Positions 53,770-63,965 of a stretch of 64,000 nt of DNA are shown piece after piece. How positions within the stretch are numbered: position 1 is the first letter of the stretch; each line of letters begins with the position of its first letter. Origin of the DNA: an uncultured Alloprevotella sp. (GTDB lineage Bacteria > Bacteroidota > Bacteroidia > Bacteroidales > Bacteroidaceae); assembly GCA_944322325.1 (NCBI GenBank), contig CALUOQ010000001.1:368619-432618 (forward strand), given 5' to 3'. Under the pieces are notes generated by a model. The model did not search any database, had not been told where the DNA came from, and worked only from the letters and a program-made list of their open reading frames with translations. A program made the position numbers and the translations under genes.

Positions 53770-54456
53770 TTACCAGTTCTTTTCGAATTGCTTTCCGGCG
53801 GGCTGTACGTTCTTCACCTTGTCGCGTGTGCGCTGTTCGGCCTGTTTGGTCAGGTTGAGCAGCTGCTCGGCGTTGTCGCGCGACATCTGGTTCTGCTGCG
53901 ACTGCGTGGGCTTGCTTTCGTTCTGCTTCTGCTCTTCCTTCTTCTGCTTGTCCTCACCGTCCTGCTTGTCGTTTTTGCCCGCGTCGGGACGTTGCTGTTG
54001 CGGATTCTTCTTCAGCTGATGCTGGCAGAGCAACAGGTTGTAGCGCGCCTCCTCGTCGGCCGGGTTGTTGCGCAGTGCGTTCTTGTAGCAGTCGATGGCG
54101 GGGGCAAACTGTTGCTGGGATTGCAGAATGACGCCCATGTTGTGGTAGAACATCGCCTTGACCAGTTTGTTTTTCTCCATACCCACGCCTTTCTCGTAAG
54201 CCTCCATGGCCTCCTTGGGGTGCTTTTGCGCCAGTTGTGTGTTCCCCAGGTTGTAGTAGGCGCGGCTGCTGTTCGGGTTCACGCTCAGGGCGCGTTTGTA
54301 GCTTTCCTCGGCAGCGGCGTAGTCCTTGGCCTCATAACTCTTGTTGCCTTGGTGGATATACTGGTATTCCCGGCTCTGAGCCCCGGCGCGCTGCGGCGCA
54401 ATCGCCCCGAGCAGCCCGGCTACCGCCACGCAGAGAAATTTCAATGCGACCCTCAT
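53770..54456 (-). CDS. batC: BatC-like TPR protein
   Basis: 228-residue exported TPR protein. Signal peptide (about 1-26, ending RAGAQ), then three to four TPRs (SYEAKDYAAAEESYKRALSV, SSRAYYNLGNTQLAQKHPKEA, FYHNMGVILQSQQQFAPAI) and a very hydrophilic Gln/Lys/Asn tail. The ATG at 54454-54456 overlaps the batB stop by 4 nt; the longer frame starts inside batB. Confidence 0.9.
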   Translation of the reverse strand: MRVALKFLCVAVAGLLGAIAPQRAGAQSREYQYIHQGNKSYEAKDYAAAEESYKRALSVNPNSSRAYYNLGNTQLAQKHPKEAMEAYEKGVGMEKNKLVKAMFYHNMGVILQSQQQFAPAIDCYKNALRNNPADEEARYNLLLCQHQLKKNPQQQRPDAGKNDKQDGEDKQKKEEQKQNESKPTQSQQNQMSRDNAEQLLNLTKQAEQRTRDKVKNVQPAGKQFEKNW

Positions 54457-55469
54457 CTTCGGAAAAGTTTGAATTTCTTGAAAAACGGATTCTCGCACGC
54501 CGAGACGAACAGCTCAGCCACGAGGACAAGGAACAGGAGCAGCGCCACGGCCTGGAACTGCTCGTCGTATTCCGAGTAGACGGGTGTGGACATCTCCTTC
54601 TGGCTCAGTCCGGACAATGCCGCCTGGAGCTTGTCCTGCGCGACGCTGGAGTTGTCGACGTGGATATAAGTCCCCTTGCCGGCAGCCGCCACCTGGCGAC
54701 ACATGTCTTCGTTCAGCTTCGTGACGACCGTCTCGCCGTTACGGTCCTGCATGTAGCCGTCGCGCGTCGGTATCGGCGCTCCCTCGGGCGACCCGATGCC
54801 GAGCACGTACACGGCGCGCCCGTTCTTGGCGGCCTCGGCCGCGGCTTCCTCGGCTCCGCCCTCGTGGTTCTCGCCGTCGGTAATGACGACGATGGCCTTG
54901 CCCACGCCTTCGGTCTGCGTGAAGCTCTTCGAGGCCAGCGCGATGGCGCCGGCCAAGTCGGTGCCCTGCGACGTGATCATCGAGGGGCTGATGCCGTCAA
55001 GGAACATCTTGGCCGACACGTAGTCGTTCGTAATGGGCAGCTGGATAAAGGCCTCGCCGGCGAATACGTTGAGCCCCACCTTGTCGTCCTTCATTTTGTC
55101 GACCAGCCGCGACACGAGCAGCTTGGCCCGCTCCAGGCGGTTGGGCGAGACGTCGGTGGCCAACATGGAGTTCGACACGTCGAGCGCGATGACCACCTCG
55201 ATGCCCCGGCGCGTCGTGGTGTCCACGTGCGTGCCGTACTGCGGGCGGGCGAGCATGACCATCGTCAGACCGATGGCGACGAGCATGAAGGCATACTTCA
55301 CCCGCTCGCGCGTCCGCGACAGTCCCGGCGTCAGCGGGATGAGCAAGGCTGGGTCGCCAAAGCGCCGCAGCCGCTTGCGCACCTGCATCTCGGTCCAAAC
55401 GAGCAACAGCAGGCACACCGGCAGCAGCAGGAGTCCGTACAGGTATTGAGGTTCTGCGAATCTGAACAT
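54453..55469 (-). CDS. batB: BatB VWA-domain membrane protein
   Basis: 338-residue membrane-anchored von Willebrand factor A protein. Two N-terminal helices (about 8-25 and 58-75) precede the VWA domain with the MIDAS motif DVSNS (97-101), then ASKMFLDGISPSMITSQGTDLAGAI and VIVITDGENHEGGA; a last helix lies near 312-328. The ATG at 55467-55469 is preferred over a TTG 15 bp upstream. 15 bp after batA. Confidence 0.93.
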   Translation of the reverse strand: MFRFAEPQYLYGLLLLPVCLLLLVWTEMQVRKRLRRFGDPALLIPLTPGLSRTRERVKYAFMLVAIGLTMVMLARPQYGTHVDTTTRRGIEVVIALDVSNSMLATDVSPNRLERAKLLVSRLVDKMKDDKVGLNVFAGEAFIQLPITNDYVSAKMFLDGISPSMITSQGTDLAGAIALASKSFTQTEGVGKAIVVITDGENHEGGAEEAAAEAAKNGRAVYVLGIGSPEGAPIPTRDGYMQDRNGETVVTKLNEDMCRQVAAAGKGTYIHVDNSSVAQDKLQAALSGLSQKEMSTPVYSEYDEQFQAVALLLFLVLVAELFVSACENPFFKKFKLFRR

Positions 55470-55484
55470 AGCTAATGGATTCAA

Positions 55485-56489
55485 TTAGGGAATGCGCCGC
55501 AACCACGTGGTTCGCAACAGGAACTCCAGGAGCAGCGAGAGCAGGGCGGCCACCGCGAACGGCGCGTAGGCCTCATAGCGCTTATCGTAACGCGTCACTT
55601 TCAGTTTCGACTTCTCCAGTTTGTCGATGTCGTTGTATATTTCCTTCAGTTTCTGGCTGCTCCCGGCGCGATAAAACAGGCCACCCGTAGTCTGGGCTAT
55701 CTGTTGGAGCGTCTCGGGGTCGACGTCGACGGGCATGTTGACGATGTGCACGCCACCGCCCGGCAGCGGATAGGGATAGGGCGCCGTCCCGCCGGCGCCG
55801 ACGCCGATGGTGTACACGCGCACGCCGAACTGCTTGGCAATCTCGGCAGCGGTCAGGGGCGAGATATCGCCACGGTTGTTCACGCCGTCGGTCAGGAGGA
55901 TGATGACCTTGCTCTTGGCCTGGCTGTCCTTCAGTCGCGAGATGGCGTTGGCCAGTCCCATACCGATGGCCGTTCCGTCGTCGATGAGGCCCTGACCGGG
56001 CAAATCGCACGACACGCCGCGGAACATACTCAGCAACACGGCGTGGTCCACCGTCATGGGGCACTGCGTGAAAGCCTCGCCGGCAAACACGGTCAGGCCG
56101 ATGTTGTCCGTCGGACGGCCGGCAATGAACTCCGTGGCCACCTCCTTGGCGGCCTCGATGCGGTTGGGCTTGAGGTCCTGGGCCAGCATACTGGTCGAAA
56201 TGTCCATGACCATCATGATGTCGATGCCCTCGGTTTCGGTGTTGCTCAGCGAGTGGCTCGTTTGCGGCCGCGCCAGAATAATCACGACGAGCACAAGTGT
56301 CAGCACACGCAGCAGGAAAGGCAGCTGCACCAGTGCCATGCGCGGCGATTTCGGCACGTAACGGTAGGCTTCCGTGCTGGCCATCTTGAGCGACGCTTCC
56401 CGCTTGCGCCGCGACAGGAAGTGCCACAGCACCAGCGGTACGATGAGCAAAAGCAGGTAAAAGTATTCAGGACTGGCAAAAGTCATCAT
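55485..56489 (-). CDS. batA: BatA VWA-domain membrane protein
   Basis: 334-residue paralogue of BatB. Membrane helices near 10-25 and 58-75 are followed by a VWA domain with MIDAS DISTS (96-100), the Thr/Ser-containing GQGLIDDGTAIGMGLANAI loop and VIILLTDGVNNRG, with a C-terminal helix near 312-330. BatA and BatB likely pair through their metal sites in the periplasm-facing complex (family knowledge). 12 bp after the preceding gene. Confidence 0.93.
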   Translation of the reverse strand: MMTFASPEYFYLLLLIVPLVLWHFLSRRKREASLKMASTEAYRYVPKSPRMALVQLPFLLRVLTLVLVVIILARPQTSHSLSNTETEGIDIMMVMDISTSMLAQDLKPNRIEAAKEVATEFIAGRPTDNIGLTVFAGEAFTQCPMTVDHAVLLSMFRGVSCDLPGQGLIDDGTAIGMGLANAISRLKDSQAKSKVIILLTDGVNNRGDISPLTAAEIAKQFGVRVYTIGVGAGGTAPYPYPLPGGGVHIVNMPVDVDPETLQQIAQTTGGLFYRAGSSQKLKEIYNDIDKLEKSKLKVTRYDKRYEAYAPFAVAALLSLLLEFLLRTTWLRRIP

Positions 56490-56501
56490 GCAAATCAGAA
56501 T

Positions 56502-57587
56502 TTAGAAAAACGACTGGCGCAGCTCGCCGAACAGATAAACCACGAGTCCCACGGCCGCCACGGCAAGCACCAGCGCGCCGACCGCCATGGCGATGCGCAG
56601 CGCCATCTGCTTGTTTTCCTTCAGCACCACCTCCTTGACTATCGGGTCGGGCGGCAGTTCGGCCTCGACCTTGGTCTCGTTGATGAACTCGACGGCTTTC
56701 ACCAGGTTGGCGTCGTTCTCGCTCAGCGCGGCCTTGTACTTGGCAAACTTGACCAAGTCGGCCGTTTCGAGCACCTGGCGCAGCTCGCGTAGCGAGGCTT
56801 CGTCCTTGGCCTTCAACAGCTTGTCCAGAATTTCGGACGAGGTCATCTCTCGCGCGCCGAAATGGAAACGCTGCTCGATGTAGCGGCGGAGCACGTCGGT
56901 CAGGCGCACGTAGTAGTCCTTGGCGTCGTCCTCGTTCCAGTTGCGCTCCTCCTTGATTTTATTGATTTCGCGGATGGCCCACTTGTGCGGTGCCTCGGGC
57001 GGGCGCACCACGACGCGCCGCGTAATGGGGCGCCGGTTGAAGTAGCGCACCGTCAGGACGGCTGCCGCCACGAGCAGCACCAGTACGAGCGCAGCCAGCC
57101 AGAAGTAGAGGCTGCGCCACGTGAAAACGCCCTCGACCGCGCCCTTCGGACCGTAGAAGCGGTCGACGTGGAGCGTGTCGACACTGATGCCCGCCGTGTC
57201 TACCTTCAGGCCCAGCGGAGCGGACGCCTTGTACGTCTTGCCGCCCACCTTCACGGCGAAAGCCGGCAGGGTGTAGAGCGCCTGGTCGAACGACGTCAGG
57301 CGGTAGGTGCGCGTGAGCCGCACACGGCGGTTTTCGTTCAGATAGGTCGTATCGACGGGGCTTGCTTCGACGACCTCCACGCCCGGAGCTATCTGTCCGC
57401 CGTTCTTGTACTCGGGGAAATAGGCCCGCTCGCCGGCACCCAGCGTCACGCTGACCGACAGGTCGGCCTGCTCGCCTACGCGGATGGTCGTCGGGGTAAG
57501 CTGGCTTTTCACCACCACCTGCGCGCTGAGCGGAGCCAGCACGCCACAGAGGGCAAAAAGCAGGAGAAGCGATATTTTCTGATACAT
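56502..57587 (-). CDS. Bat-operon membrane protein of unknown function
   Basis: 361-residue protein with a signal peptide (1-22, ending PLSAQ), a BatD-like immunoglobulin segment (VKSQLTPTTIRVGEQADLSV), one membrane helix (about 158-177, YFWLAALVLVLLVAAAVLTV), a charged cytoplasmic helical domain (KWAIREINKIKEERNWNEDD and RRYIEQRFHF) and a final membrane helix. This gene is regularly found between DUF58 and batA in Bacteroidota and has no accepted name. Start at the ATG at 57585-57587. Confidence 0.85.
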   Translation of the reverse strand: MYQKISLLLLFALCGVLAPLSAQVVVKSQLTPTTIRVGEQADLSVSVTLGAGERAYFPEYKNGGQIAPGVEVVEASPVDTTYLNENRRVRLTRTYRLTSFDQALYTLPAFAVKVGGKTYKASAPLGLKVDTAGISVDTLHVDRFYGPKGAVEGVFTWRSLYFWLAALVLVLLVAAAVLTVRYFNRRPITRRVVVRPPEAPHKWAIREINKIKEERNWNEDDAKDYYVRLTDVLRRYIEQRFHFGAREMTSSEILDKLLKAKDEASLRELRQVLETADLVKFAKYKAALSENDANLVKAVEFINETKVEAELPPDPIVKEVVLKENKQMALRIAMAVGALVLAVAAVGLVVYLFGELRQSFF

Positions 57588-57630
57588 AGGAACTCTTGAT
57601 GATAAGCGAAGGCCGGCGAAAGGCGACCGA

Positions 57631-58503
57631 CTAACGCCGCCGGGCAAAGAGCGTCATCAGCGCCCGCACGTAGTCACCGTCCGTGGCCACCGAGACGTGG
57701 TCCACGCCGCAGCGGTTCAGCGTCTGGTCGAGCCACTCCTGCTGCTCGCGCCACCAGCGGCTGTGGGCGTCGCGTATGCGCCGGCTCGAGGTGTCGATGT
57801 ACTGTTCGTGCCCGGTCTCGGCGTCGACTACCTTCAGGAGGCCCACCCCGGCGGGCAGTTCGGCCATACGCCGGTCGTACACCTGCACGGCCACGAGGTC
57901 GTGGCTGCGGGCGGCGACGGTGAGCGGGCGCACATAGTCGGCGCGGTCGAGAAAGTCGCTCAGCACGAAAGCGATACTCCGCTTGCGCTGCGTCGACACG
58001 AGGCACTCCAGCGCCTGCCCGATGTCGGTGCGCCGGCCGGCGGGCTCGAAGCCGAGCAGCTCGCGGATGATATAGAGAATATGATGGCGGCCCTTCTTGG
58101 GCGGAATGAACTTCTCGATGCGGTCCGAAAAGAAAATGACGCCCACTTTGTCCCCGGTCTGCATGGCCGAAAAGGCCAGCGTCGCGGCAATCTCGGCCAC
58201 GAGGTCGCGCTGGTAGCGCTGACGCGAACCGAAATCGAGGCTGGCCGACACGTCCACGATCAGCATGACGGTCAGTTCGCGCTCTTCCTCGAACACCTTG
58301 ACGTAGGGATGGCCCAGGCGGGCGGTCACGTTCCAGTCGATGTCGCGCACGTCGTCGCCGGGCTGGTACTCGCGCACCTCGGCAAACGACATGCCGCGCC
58401 CCTTGAACGCCGAGTGGTACTCGCCGGCGAAGATGTTGTTCGTCAGCGCCCGAGTCTTGATTTCGATTTGGCGCACGCGCCTGAGCAGCTCTGTCGTTTC
58501 CAC
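57631..58503 (-). CDS. DUF58 domain protein
   Basis: 290-residue DUF58 protein with a degenerate VWA fold. Family block FKGRGMSFAEVREYQPGDDVRDIDWNVTA is split across residues 33-61, and the MIDAS-like DVSAS lies at 84-88. The start codon is GTG (58501-58503), chosen because relatives begin with this same METTELL-type sequence. It works with MoxR-type AAA ATPases; role in Bat assembly is inferred from position, 21 bp after moxR. Confidence 0.93.
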   Translation of the reverse strand: METTELLRRVRQIEIKTRALTNNIFAGEYHSAFKGRGMSFAEVREYQPGDDVRDIDWNVTARLGHPYVKVFEEERELTVMLIVDVSASLDFGSRQRYQRDLVAEIAATLAFSAMQTGDKVGVIFFSDRIEKFIPPKKGRHHILYIIRELLGFEPAGRRTDIGQALECLVSTQRKRSIAFVLSDFLDRADYVRPLTVAARSHDLVAVQVYDRRMAELPAGVGLLKVVDAETGHEQYIDTSSRRIRDAHSRWWREQQEWLDQTLNRCGVDHVSVATDGDYVRALMTLFARRR

Positions 58504-58524
58504 CGTTCGGAGGGTTTACGCGGG

Positions 58525-59520
58525 TTAGGGCACCTCGACCTTGTTGAGAATCTCGCTGACGATGCCGTCGGGCGCCACGCTGGCGGCCTCGGCCTCGTAG
58601 GTCAGCCCGATGCGGTGGCGAAGCACGTCGTGGGCCACGGCGCGCACGTCCTCGGGCACGACGTAGCCGCGGCGGGCCAGGAAGGCGCAGGCGCGGGCGG
58701 CGAGGGCCAGACTGATGGAAGCGCGCGGCGAGGCGCCGAAACCGATGTAGTCCTTCAGCTCGGCCAGCTTGTAGTGTTCAGGCTCGCGGGTGGCGAAGAC
58801 GATGTCGCAGATGTACTGCTCGATGCGCTCGTCGAGGTAGACCTCCTTGACCACCTCGCGGGCGCGGACGATGTCCTCCGTCGACACGACGGGCGCCACG
58901 GTCTGCCGATTGCCGCTCAACTGCTGGCGCACAATCTTCTTCTCCTCCTCGAGCGAGGGGTAGCTGATGACCACCTTAAGCATGAAGCGGTCCACTTGGG
59001 CTTCGGGCAGCTGGTACGTACCCTCCTGCTCGATGGGGTTCTGCGTAGCCATCACAAGGAAGGGATTGGGCAGGGCGAACGTCTCGTCGCCGATGGTCAC
59101 CTGGCGCTCCTGCATGGCTTCGAGCAGGGCGCTCTGCACCTTGGCCGGCGCGCGGTTGATTTCGTCGGCCAGCACGAAGTTGGCAAACACGGGGCCGCGC
59201 TTCACGGAGAACTTCTCCGTCGAGGGGCTGTAAATCATCGTGCCGATGACGTCGGCCGGCAGCAGGTCGGGCGTGAACTGTATGCGGCTGAACTGGGCGT
59301 CGATGAGCGACGAGAGGGTCTTGATGGCCAGCGTCTTGGCCAGTCCGGGCACGCCTTCGAGCAGGATGTGCCCGTCGCTGAGCAGGCCGATGAGCAACGA
59401 GTCGACGAGGTGTTTCTGTCCCACGAGGGTCGTGGCCATGCCGGTCACGAGGTCGGTGACGAATCCGGTCTGGCTCTCTATGCGGGCGTTGAGCTCGCGG
59501 ATGTTGATGGGTTCTGCCAT
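58525..59520 (-). CDS. MoxR-family AAA ATPase
   Basis: 331-residue MoxR AAA+ ATPase, chaperone-like partner of VWA proteins. Walker A GVPGLAKT (56-63), Walker B ANFVLADEINRA (113-124), sensor MATQNPIEQEGTYQLPEAQ with QVDRFM, and the C-terminal SPRASISLALAARA lid are present. First gene of the Bat operon: a TAATTTTG -7 element lies 66 bp upstream of the ATG at 59518-59520. The longer frame upstream has no family match. Confidence 0.95.
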   Translation of the reverse strand: MAEPINIRELNARIESQTGFVTDLVTGMATTLVGQKHLVDSLLIGLLSDGHILLEGVPGLAKTLAIKTLSSLIDAQFSRIQFTPDLLPADVIGTMIYSPSTEKFSVKRGPVFANFVLADEINRAPAKVQSALLEAMQERQVTIGDETFALPNPFLVMATQNPIEQEGTYQLPEAQVDRFMLKVVISYPSLEEEKKIVRQQLSGNRQTVAPVVSTEDIVRAREVVKEVYLDERIEQYICDIVFATREPEHYKLAELKDYIGFGASPRASISLALAARACAFLARRGYVVPEDVRAVAHDVLRHRIGLTYEAEAASVAPDGIVSEILNKVEVP

Positions 59521-59586
59521 AGTATGTGGGTTGCTGTTTCTGTTTCGTTTCGGAGGGGTTGGGGCGTTCCCGCCCTTTTCCGGCTG

Positions 59587-59594
59587 CAAAATTA
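59587..59594 (-). promoter_or_regulatory. Bacteroidota -7 promoter element (MoxR-Bat operon)
   Basis: TAATTTTG on the minus strand upstream of the MoxR gene. Confidence 0.6.
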
Positions 59595-59759
59595 GGGTAT
59601 TTCTGCTTTCGCGCCCTATAATCAATAAAAAAAAGCCTGACGAAGTGTTTACTACCGCTCCGTCGGTCCCGTCCCACCGGCCGAATGCCGGACGGGGCGA
59701 ACCCCTCGCCCGGACCGAAACGGCCGACGGGATTCTGCCGTATCCGCTCTTTCCGATAA

Positions 59760-60899
<1,140 letters not shown>

Positions 60900-61069
60900 T
60901 GACTTGGCTCCTTTTTACTTTCTTATACTGACGGGTTACTGACGTTTGGGTTGGAGAACAAATGCTATCAAACATAAAATAGCGGAGAAAATAATTTGTT
61001 TTGGTTTGTTCCTGCTTTTATCTGTTTACGCGAATGAACGGCAAATCTTCCCTTTGCTATGCTTTATTT

Positions 61070-61372
61070 TTATGCTTGTTTATTCAATAACAATGTAACC
61101 ATCGCTTCTTTACAATCGCTATCTTCTGTAATGATGCCAAATTGAATGTCTTCATAATTCAGCCATACACGGACATTATGCTTAAAATCTTCCAGTTCCT
61201 TGTTGGTTAACGGATATTGAACAGAAACACGTATGCAGACCATAGCGTTATTGTATCGGCTTAGATCAAGTTGCTGATATTGGGTCATAGAAACTGCAAT
61301 ATAGGCTAATCGGTTCTCTTGTCCGTTGGCAATGGAATGATAATCATATCGTGTACCATATTCCACCTGCAA
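61070..61372 (-). CDS. Small protein of unknown function
   Basis: Up to 100 residues if the TTG at 61370-61372 is the start; the next ATG (61286-61288) would give 72. I do not recognise a family. The sequence is soluble and mixed alpha/beta, ending YEDIQFGIITEDSDCKEAMV-type residues. It lies 33 bp after the neighbouring minus-strand gene and is probably in its transcript, which makes a non-ATG start in this frame plausible. Confidence 0.5.
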   Translation of the reverse strand: MQVEYGTRYDYHSIANGQENRLAYIAVSMTQYQQLDLSRYNNAMVCIRVSVQYPLTNKELEDFKHNVRVWLNYEDIQFGIITEDSDCKEAMVTLLLNKQA

Positions 61373-61405
61373 TAGATAAGCTAAATCCTTATACGCAAAA
61401 CTGCT

Positions 61406-61825
61406 TCAGGGCACAGTCAGTTCTTGTATGATGGACTTCCTTCGTTCCATTTTGCTTTGTATGGGAGCATGACTTTTCCAAAAATTTTCAATCCTTTCCG
61501 CCGGAGAAAAACCATAAAAGATAATGTCGTATATACAATGTGCGGCAATTTCCTCTTTACTCAGAGTAGTATTCTTGGGTAAGACAAGCTCTTTAGCCAA
61601 TTTATTTTCCCAAAAATCCGCATCTAAAGACTGCACACTTATCCAATCCTCCTTTTGTACGATCCGAACTTTCCCGACAAACTCTGAGTTAGGCTCCATG
61701 CCACGAAGAATATCGTACGCATCCCGAAAGGCATAGATATTGTCAAGATGCCCGACTATTATTTCTTTTAAGTAAGGAAGCAAGTCATCAAATTCCACTT
61801 CCATGATTAATTCTTTCACCGTCAT
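61406..61825 (-). CDS. Conserved Bacteroidota hypothetical (DUF6557-like)
   Basis: 139-residue soluble protein resembling a conserved Bacteroidales hypothetical family that I believe is DUF6557 (from memory). It begins MTVKELIMEVEFDDLLPYL and has HLDNIYAFRDAYDILRGMEP in the middle and IYDIIFYGFSPAERIENFW near the end. The family is seen scattered on mobile elements and near toxin-like genes, with no assigned function. The ATG at 61823-61825 is preferred over a further upstream start. A minus-strand TATCTTTG element lies about 160 bp upstream. Confidence 0.65.
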   Translation of the reverse strand: MTVKELIMEVEFDDLLPYLKEIIVGHLDNIYAFRDAYDILRGMEPNSEFVGKVRIVQKEDWISVQSLDADFWENKLAKELVLPKNTTLSKEEIAAHCIYDIIFYGFSPAERIENFWKSHAPIQSKMERRKSIIQELTVP

Positions 61826-61974
61826 AATCACTCTGCTTTTAAAGATTCTGGTTGCAAAATAAAGTTCAAGATATGCCATATCAGTACATACACCTTAAAA
61901 ATTAATGAGAATATAGCAAAGTATAAGTATAAATTCTTTCATCTTGTGCTTCGATGTTGCATATCTTCAACTTA

Positions 61975-61982
61975 ATTTTGCG
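61975..61982 (+). promoter_or_regulatory. Bacteroidota -7 promoter element (FtsZ-like gene)
   Basis: TAATTTTG, 112 bp before the ATG at 62095. Confidence 0.5.
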
Positions 61983-61985
61983 ACA

Positions 61986-61993
61986 AAGATATT
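61986..61993 (-). promoter_or_regulatory. Bacteroidota -7 promoter element (DUF6557-like gene)
   Basis: TATCTTTG on the minus strand, 3 bp from the opposing element; the two transcripts would diverge from here. Confidence 0.5.
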
Positions 61994-62094
61994 TTTTGTA
62001 GATATTTTTCATTGAAAATGAAAACATTCTTGAGATAAATGTCTATATTCGCATTAATTCACTGGCTAAAAAGAATCATCAAAATAAAAGAATC

Positions 62095-63081
62095 ATGAAA
62101 GAAGAATCGGATATAATATTTAATTTTCCTTCGCGTAATTCAGAATATTCCTCCATTATAGTGGGCATTGGAGGAGGAGCAAGCCGTATAGTAGACCAAA
62201 TGCGAAAACGCTGCTTCCTTGACGTGGGACTTGTGGGACTGTATGCGTTTGGCATGAATCGGAAAGAAATGAACGAATTGTCCTTGTATAACAAATACCT
62301 GATTGGACAGGAAGGATTGGGCAGTGGAAAAAATCGTTTTCTTGCGGAGTATGAATGTAATAATTCACTTCCTGTGATAGAGAACATTTTGAAGAACAAA
62401 CTAATAACAGTGTTTGTGGTATGTCTCGGAGGAGGAACAGGAGAAGGGTGCATAAGGTCGTTTCTTGGGAAAGCAAAAGAGATGCAATCCAGAGCAATCA
62501 TCTTAGTGGCAACAATTCCCCATTCATCTGAGGGAAAAGAAAAGCGAAAGAATGCCTTAGGATTATTAAAGGCACTGGAACCAATGGTAGATGGTCTTCA
62601 TATAGTAGATTACGATGACTTTCAATGTAATACGTTTACGGAATTGTTCCAAAAAGCAGATAGGAAAATTATCCAATTTACGGATGCATTTGTGGGAATG
62701 GTACTTCGTTATTGTCTGATAAGCTTCGACTTTAATGACTTGAGAGCCTTCTTGGAATATCCGACTCCTTCTAAAAACATAAACTTTTTTACGCTTACTG
62801 GTAGTGTGGATTTCTTGAGAAGCGAATTGTTAGAAGAGTGGTGCAAAAAACTTCCAGCGAAATATTCATCTGTAGATGATGTGGCAATGATTATATTTGC
62901 AATCGAGTTTACTGATTGGTTAGATGATTCAGAGGAGGCAACTGAGCTTATGAATGTGATAAATGATTTTATGCAACAAATTTCTGCCGGTACCGAGGTT
63001 AAATGGGGCATATATATAGATGAAACTATTCCATCACATCAATATCGGATAAATATATTCACAAAATGCAGAAGGCAATAA
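62095..63081 (+). CDS. Divergent FtsZ/tubulin-superfamily GTPase
   Basis: 328-residue protein recognised by tubulin/FtsZ loops, not overall identity. T1: IIVGIGGGASRIVDQM (21-36). T3-like region GQEGLGSGKNRF (71-82). T4 signature: CLGGGTGEG (110-118) for FtsZ GGGTGTG. After it VATIPHSSEGKEKRKNALGLL (138-158) parallels the FtsZ strand-loop ending PF-x-EG-x-R. T7 synergy loop: SFDFNDLRAF (210-219), keeping both catalytic-position acids (Asp212, Asp215). The FtsZ C-terminal tail peptide is absent. It is thus likely a polymer-forming GTPase distinct from the cell-division FtsZ. A glycosylase-like gene follows after 41 bp on the same strand. Confidence 0.8.
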   Translation: MKEESDIIFNFPSRNSEYSSIIVGIGGGASRIVDQMRKRCFLDVGLVGLYAFGMNRKEMNELSLYNKYLIGQEGLGSGKNRFLAEYECNNSLPVIENILKNKLITVFVVCLGGGTGEGCIRSFLGKAKEMQSRAIILVATIPHSSEGKEKRKNALGLLKALEPMVDGLHIVDYDDFQCNTFTELFQKADRKIIQFTDAFVGMVLRYCLISFDFNDLRAFLEYPTPSKNINFFTLTGSVDFLRSELLEEWCKKLPAKYSSVDDVAMIIFAIEFTDWLDDSEEATELMNVINDFMQQISAGTEVKWGIYIDETIPSHQYRINIFTKCRRQ

Positions 63082-63122
63082 GTTTAAATAAACTACTAAC
63101 CTTATAGTTAGATCTACAACAA

Positions 63123-63965
63123 ATGGAAACATTATCAGCACAATTAACAGAGCTTTACAACAAGCATTGGGAAAGCTTTATGGAACAACTCGAAGCCAAT
63201 GGGCTGAGAGACAAACTGCAATGTCCGTTCTTGATTTCTTTATTGCGGTCAGGTCAGAAAAAGGAAGAAAGAGAAAAAGACCCTAATTGGTATTCAAAAA
63301 AAGAAACTCCCGAACACGAAGAGTGGTACACGAAAGCCGACATCAAAATTATGTTTTTTGGTCAAGAAACACATGGATGGGAAAAAGATTTGGATATGGG
63401 CGACCTCATGGGAAGTTATGAAAACTTCCTTGACGATAAATATGTAATGGAAGGGAACGGAGGTTACTTTAACGAGGACGAAGTAGGCAACACACGAATG
63501 TTCCGCTTTGCTATCAATGGAATCATGTCGTGTATAAGAGAGGATATATTGCAAGCCTATCCAGACAAAAGAGTCTCCATGATATGGAACAACATTTCCA
63601 AATTATCGACAGTGGAAGGAAGACCGGTAGATACAAAGACACACGAGATTGAACGCAAATGCTTTCATGTTATACCACAAGAAGTTGAGATTCTAAAACC
63701 GGACATCCTCATATTTTTTACAGGACCAGGAGAAAATACATACTATAAGTACATCAAAGAAAACTTTACCATAAACGGTGAACCATTACCCCTTGGCGGA
63801 CTGTCGGTACATGATGTAGCCAAGTTGCCAATAAAAGAAGTAGGATTAGCCTACAAGACCCACCATCCCAACTCTACAATATCAGATAAGTGCCATTGGG
63901 ACAATTACAAAGCCATCCTTGCTGACATCAAAGAAAACATCGACAAACTATTGAAGAAAGAATAA
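63123..63965 (+). CDS. Uracil-DNA-glycosylase-like protein
   Basis: 280-residue protein with motifs placed as in the UDG superfamily: IMFFGQETHGWEK (77-88) in the place of the water-activating loop, an internal WNNISKL (155-161), EILKPDILIFFTGP (189-202) like the conserved core strand, and THHPNS (246-251) like the minor-groove His loop. The region between 90 and 150 is unusually long. The first motif has no clear catalytic Asp/Asn match beyond Gln-Glu-Thr, so activity on DNA is uncertain. Possibly co-transcribed with the FtsZ-like gene. It ends 35 bp before the window edge. Confidence 0.65.
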   Translation: METLSAQLTELYNKHWESFMEQLEANGLRDKLQCPFLISLLRSGQKKEEREKDPNWYSKKETPEHEEWYTKADIKIMFFGQETHGWEKDLDMGDLMGSYENFLDDKYVMEGNGGYFNEDEVGNTRMFRFAINGIMSCIREDILQAYPDKRVSMIWNNISKLSTVEGRPVDTKTHEIERKCFHVIPQEVEILKPDILIFFTGPGENTYYKYIKENFTINGEPLPLGGLSVHDVAKLPIKEVGLAYKTHHPNSTISDKCHWDNYKAILADIKENIDKLLKKE

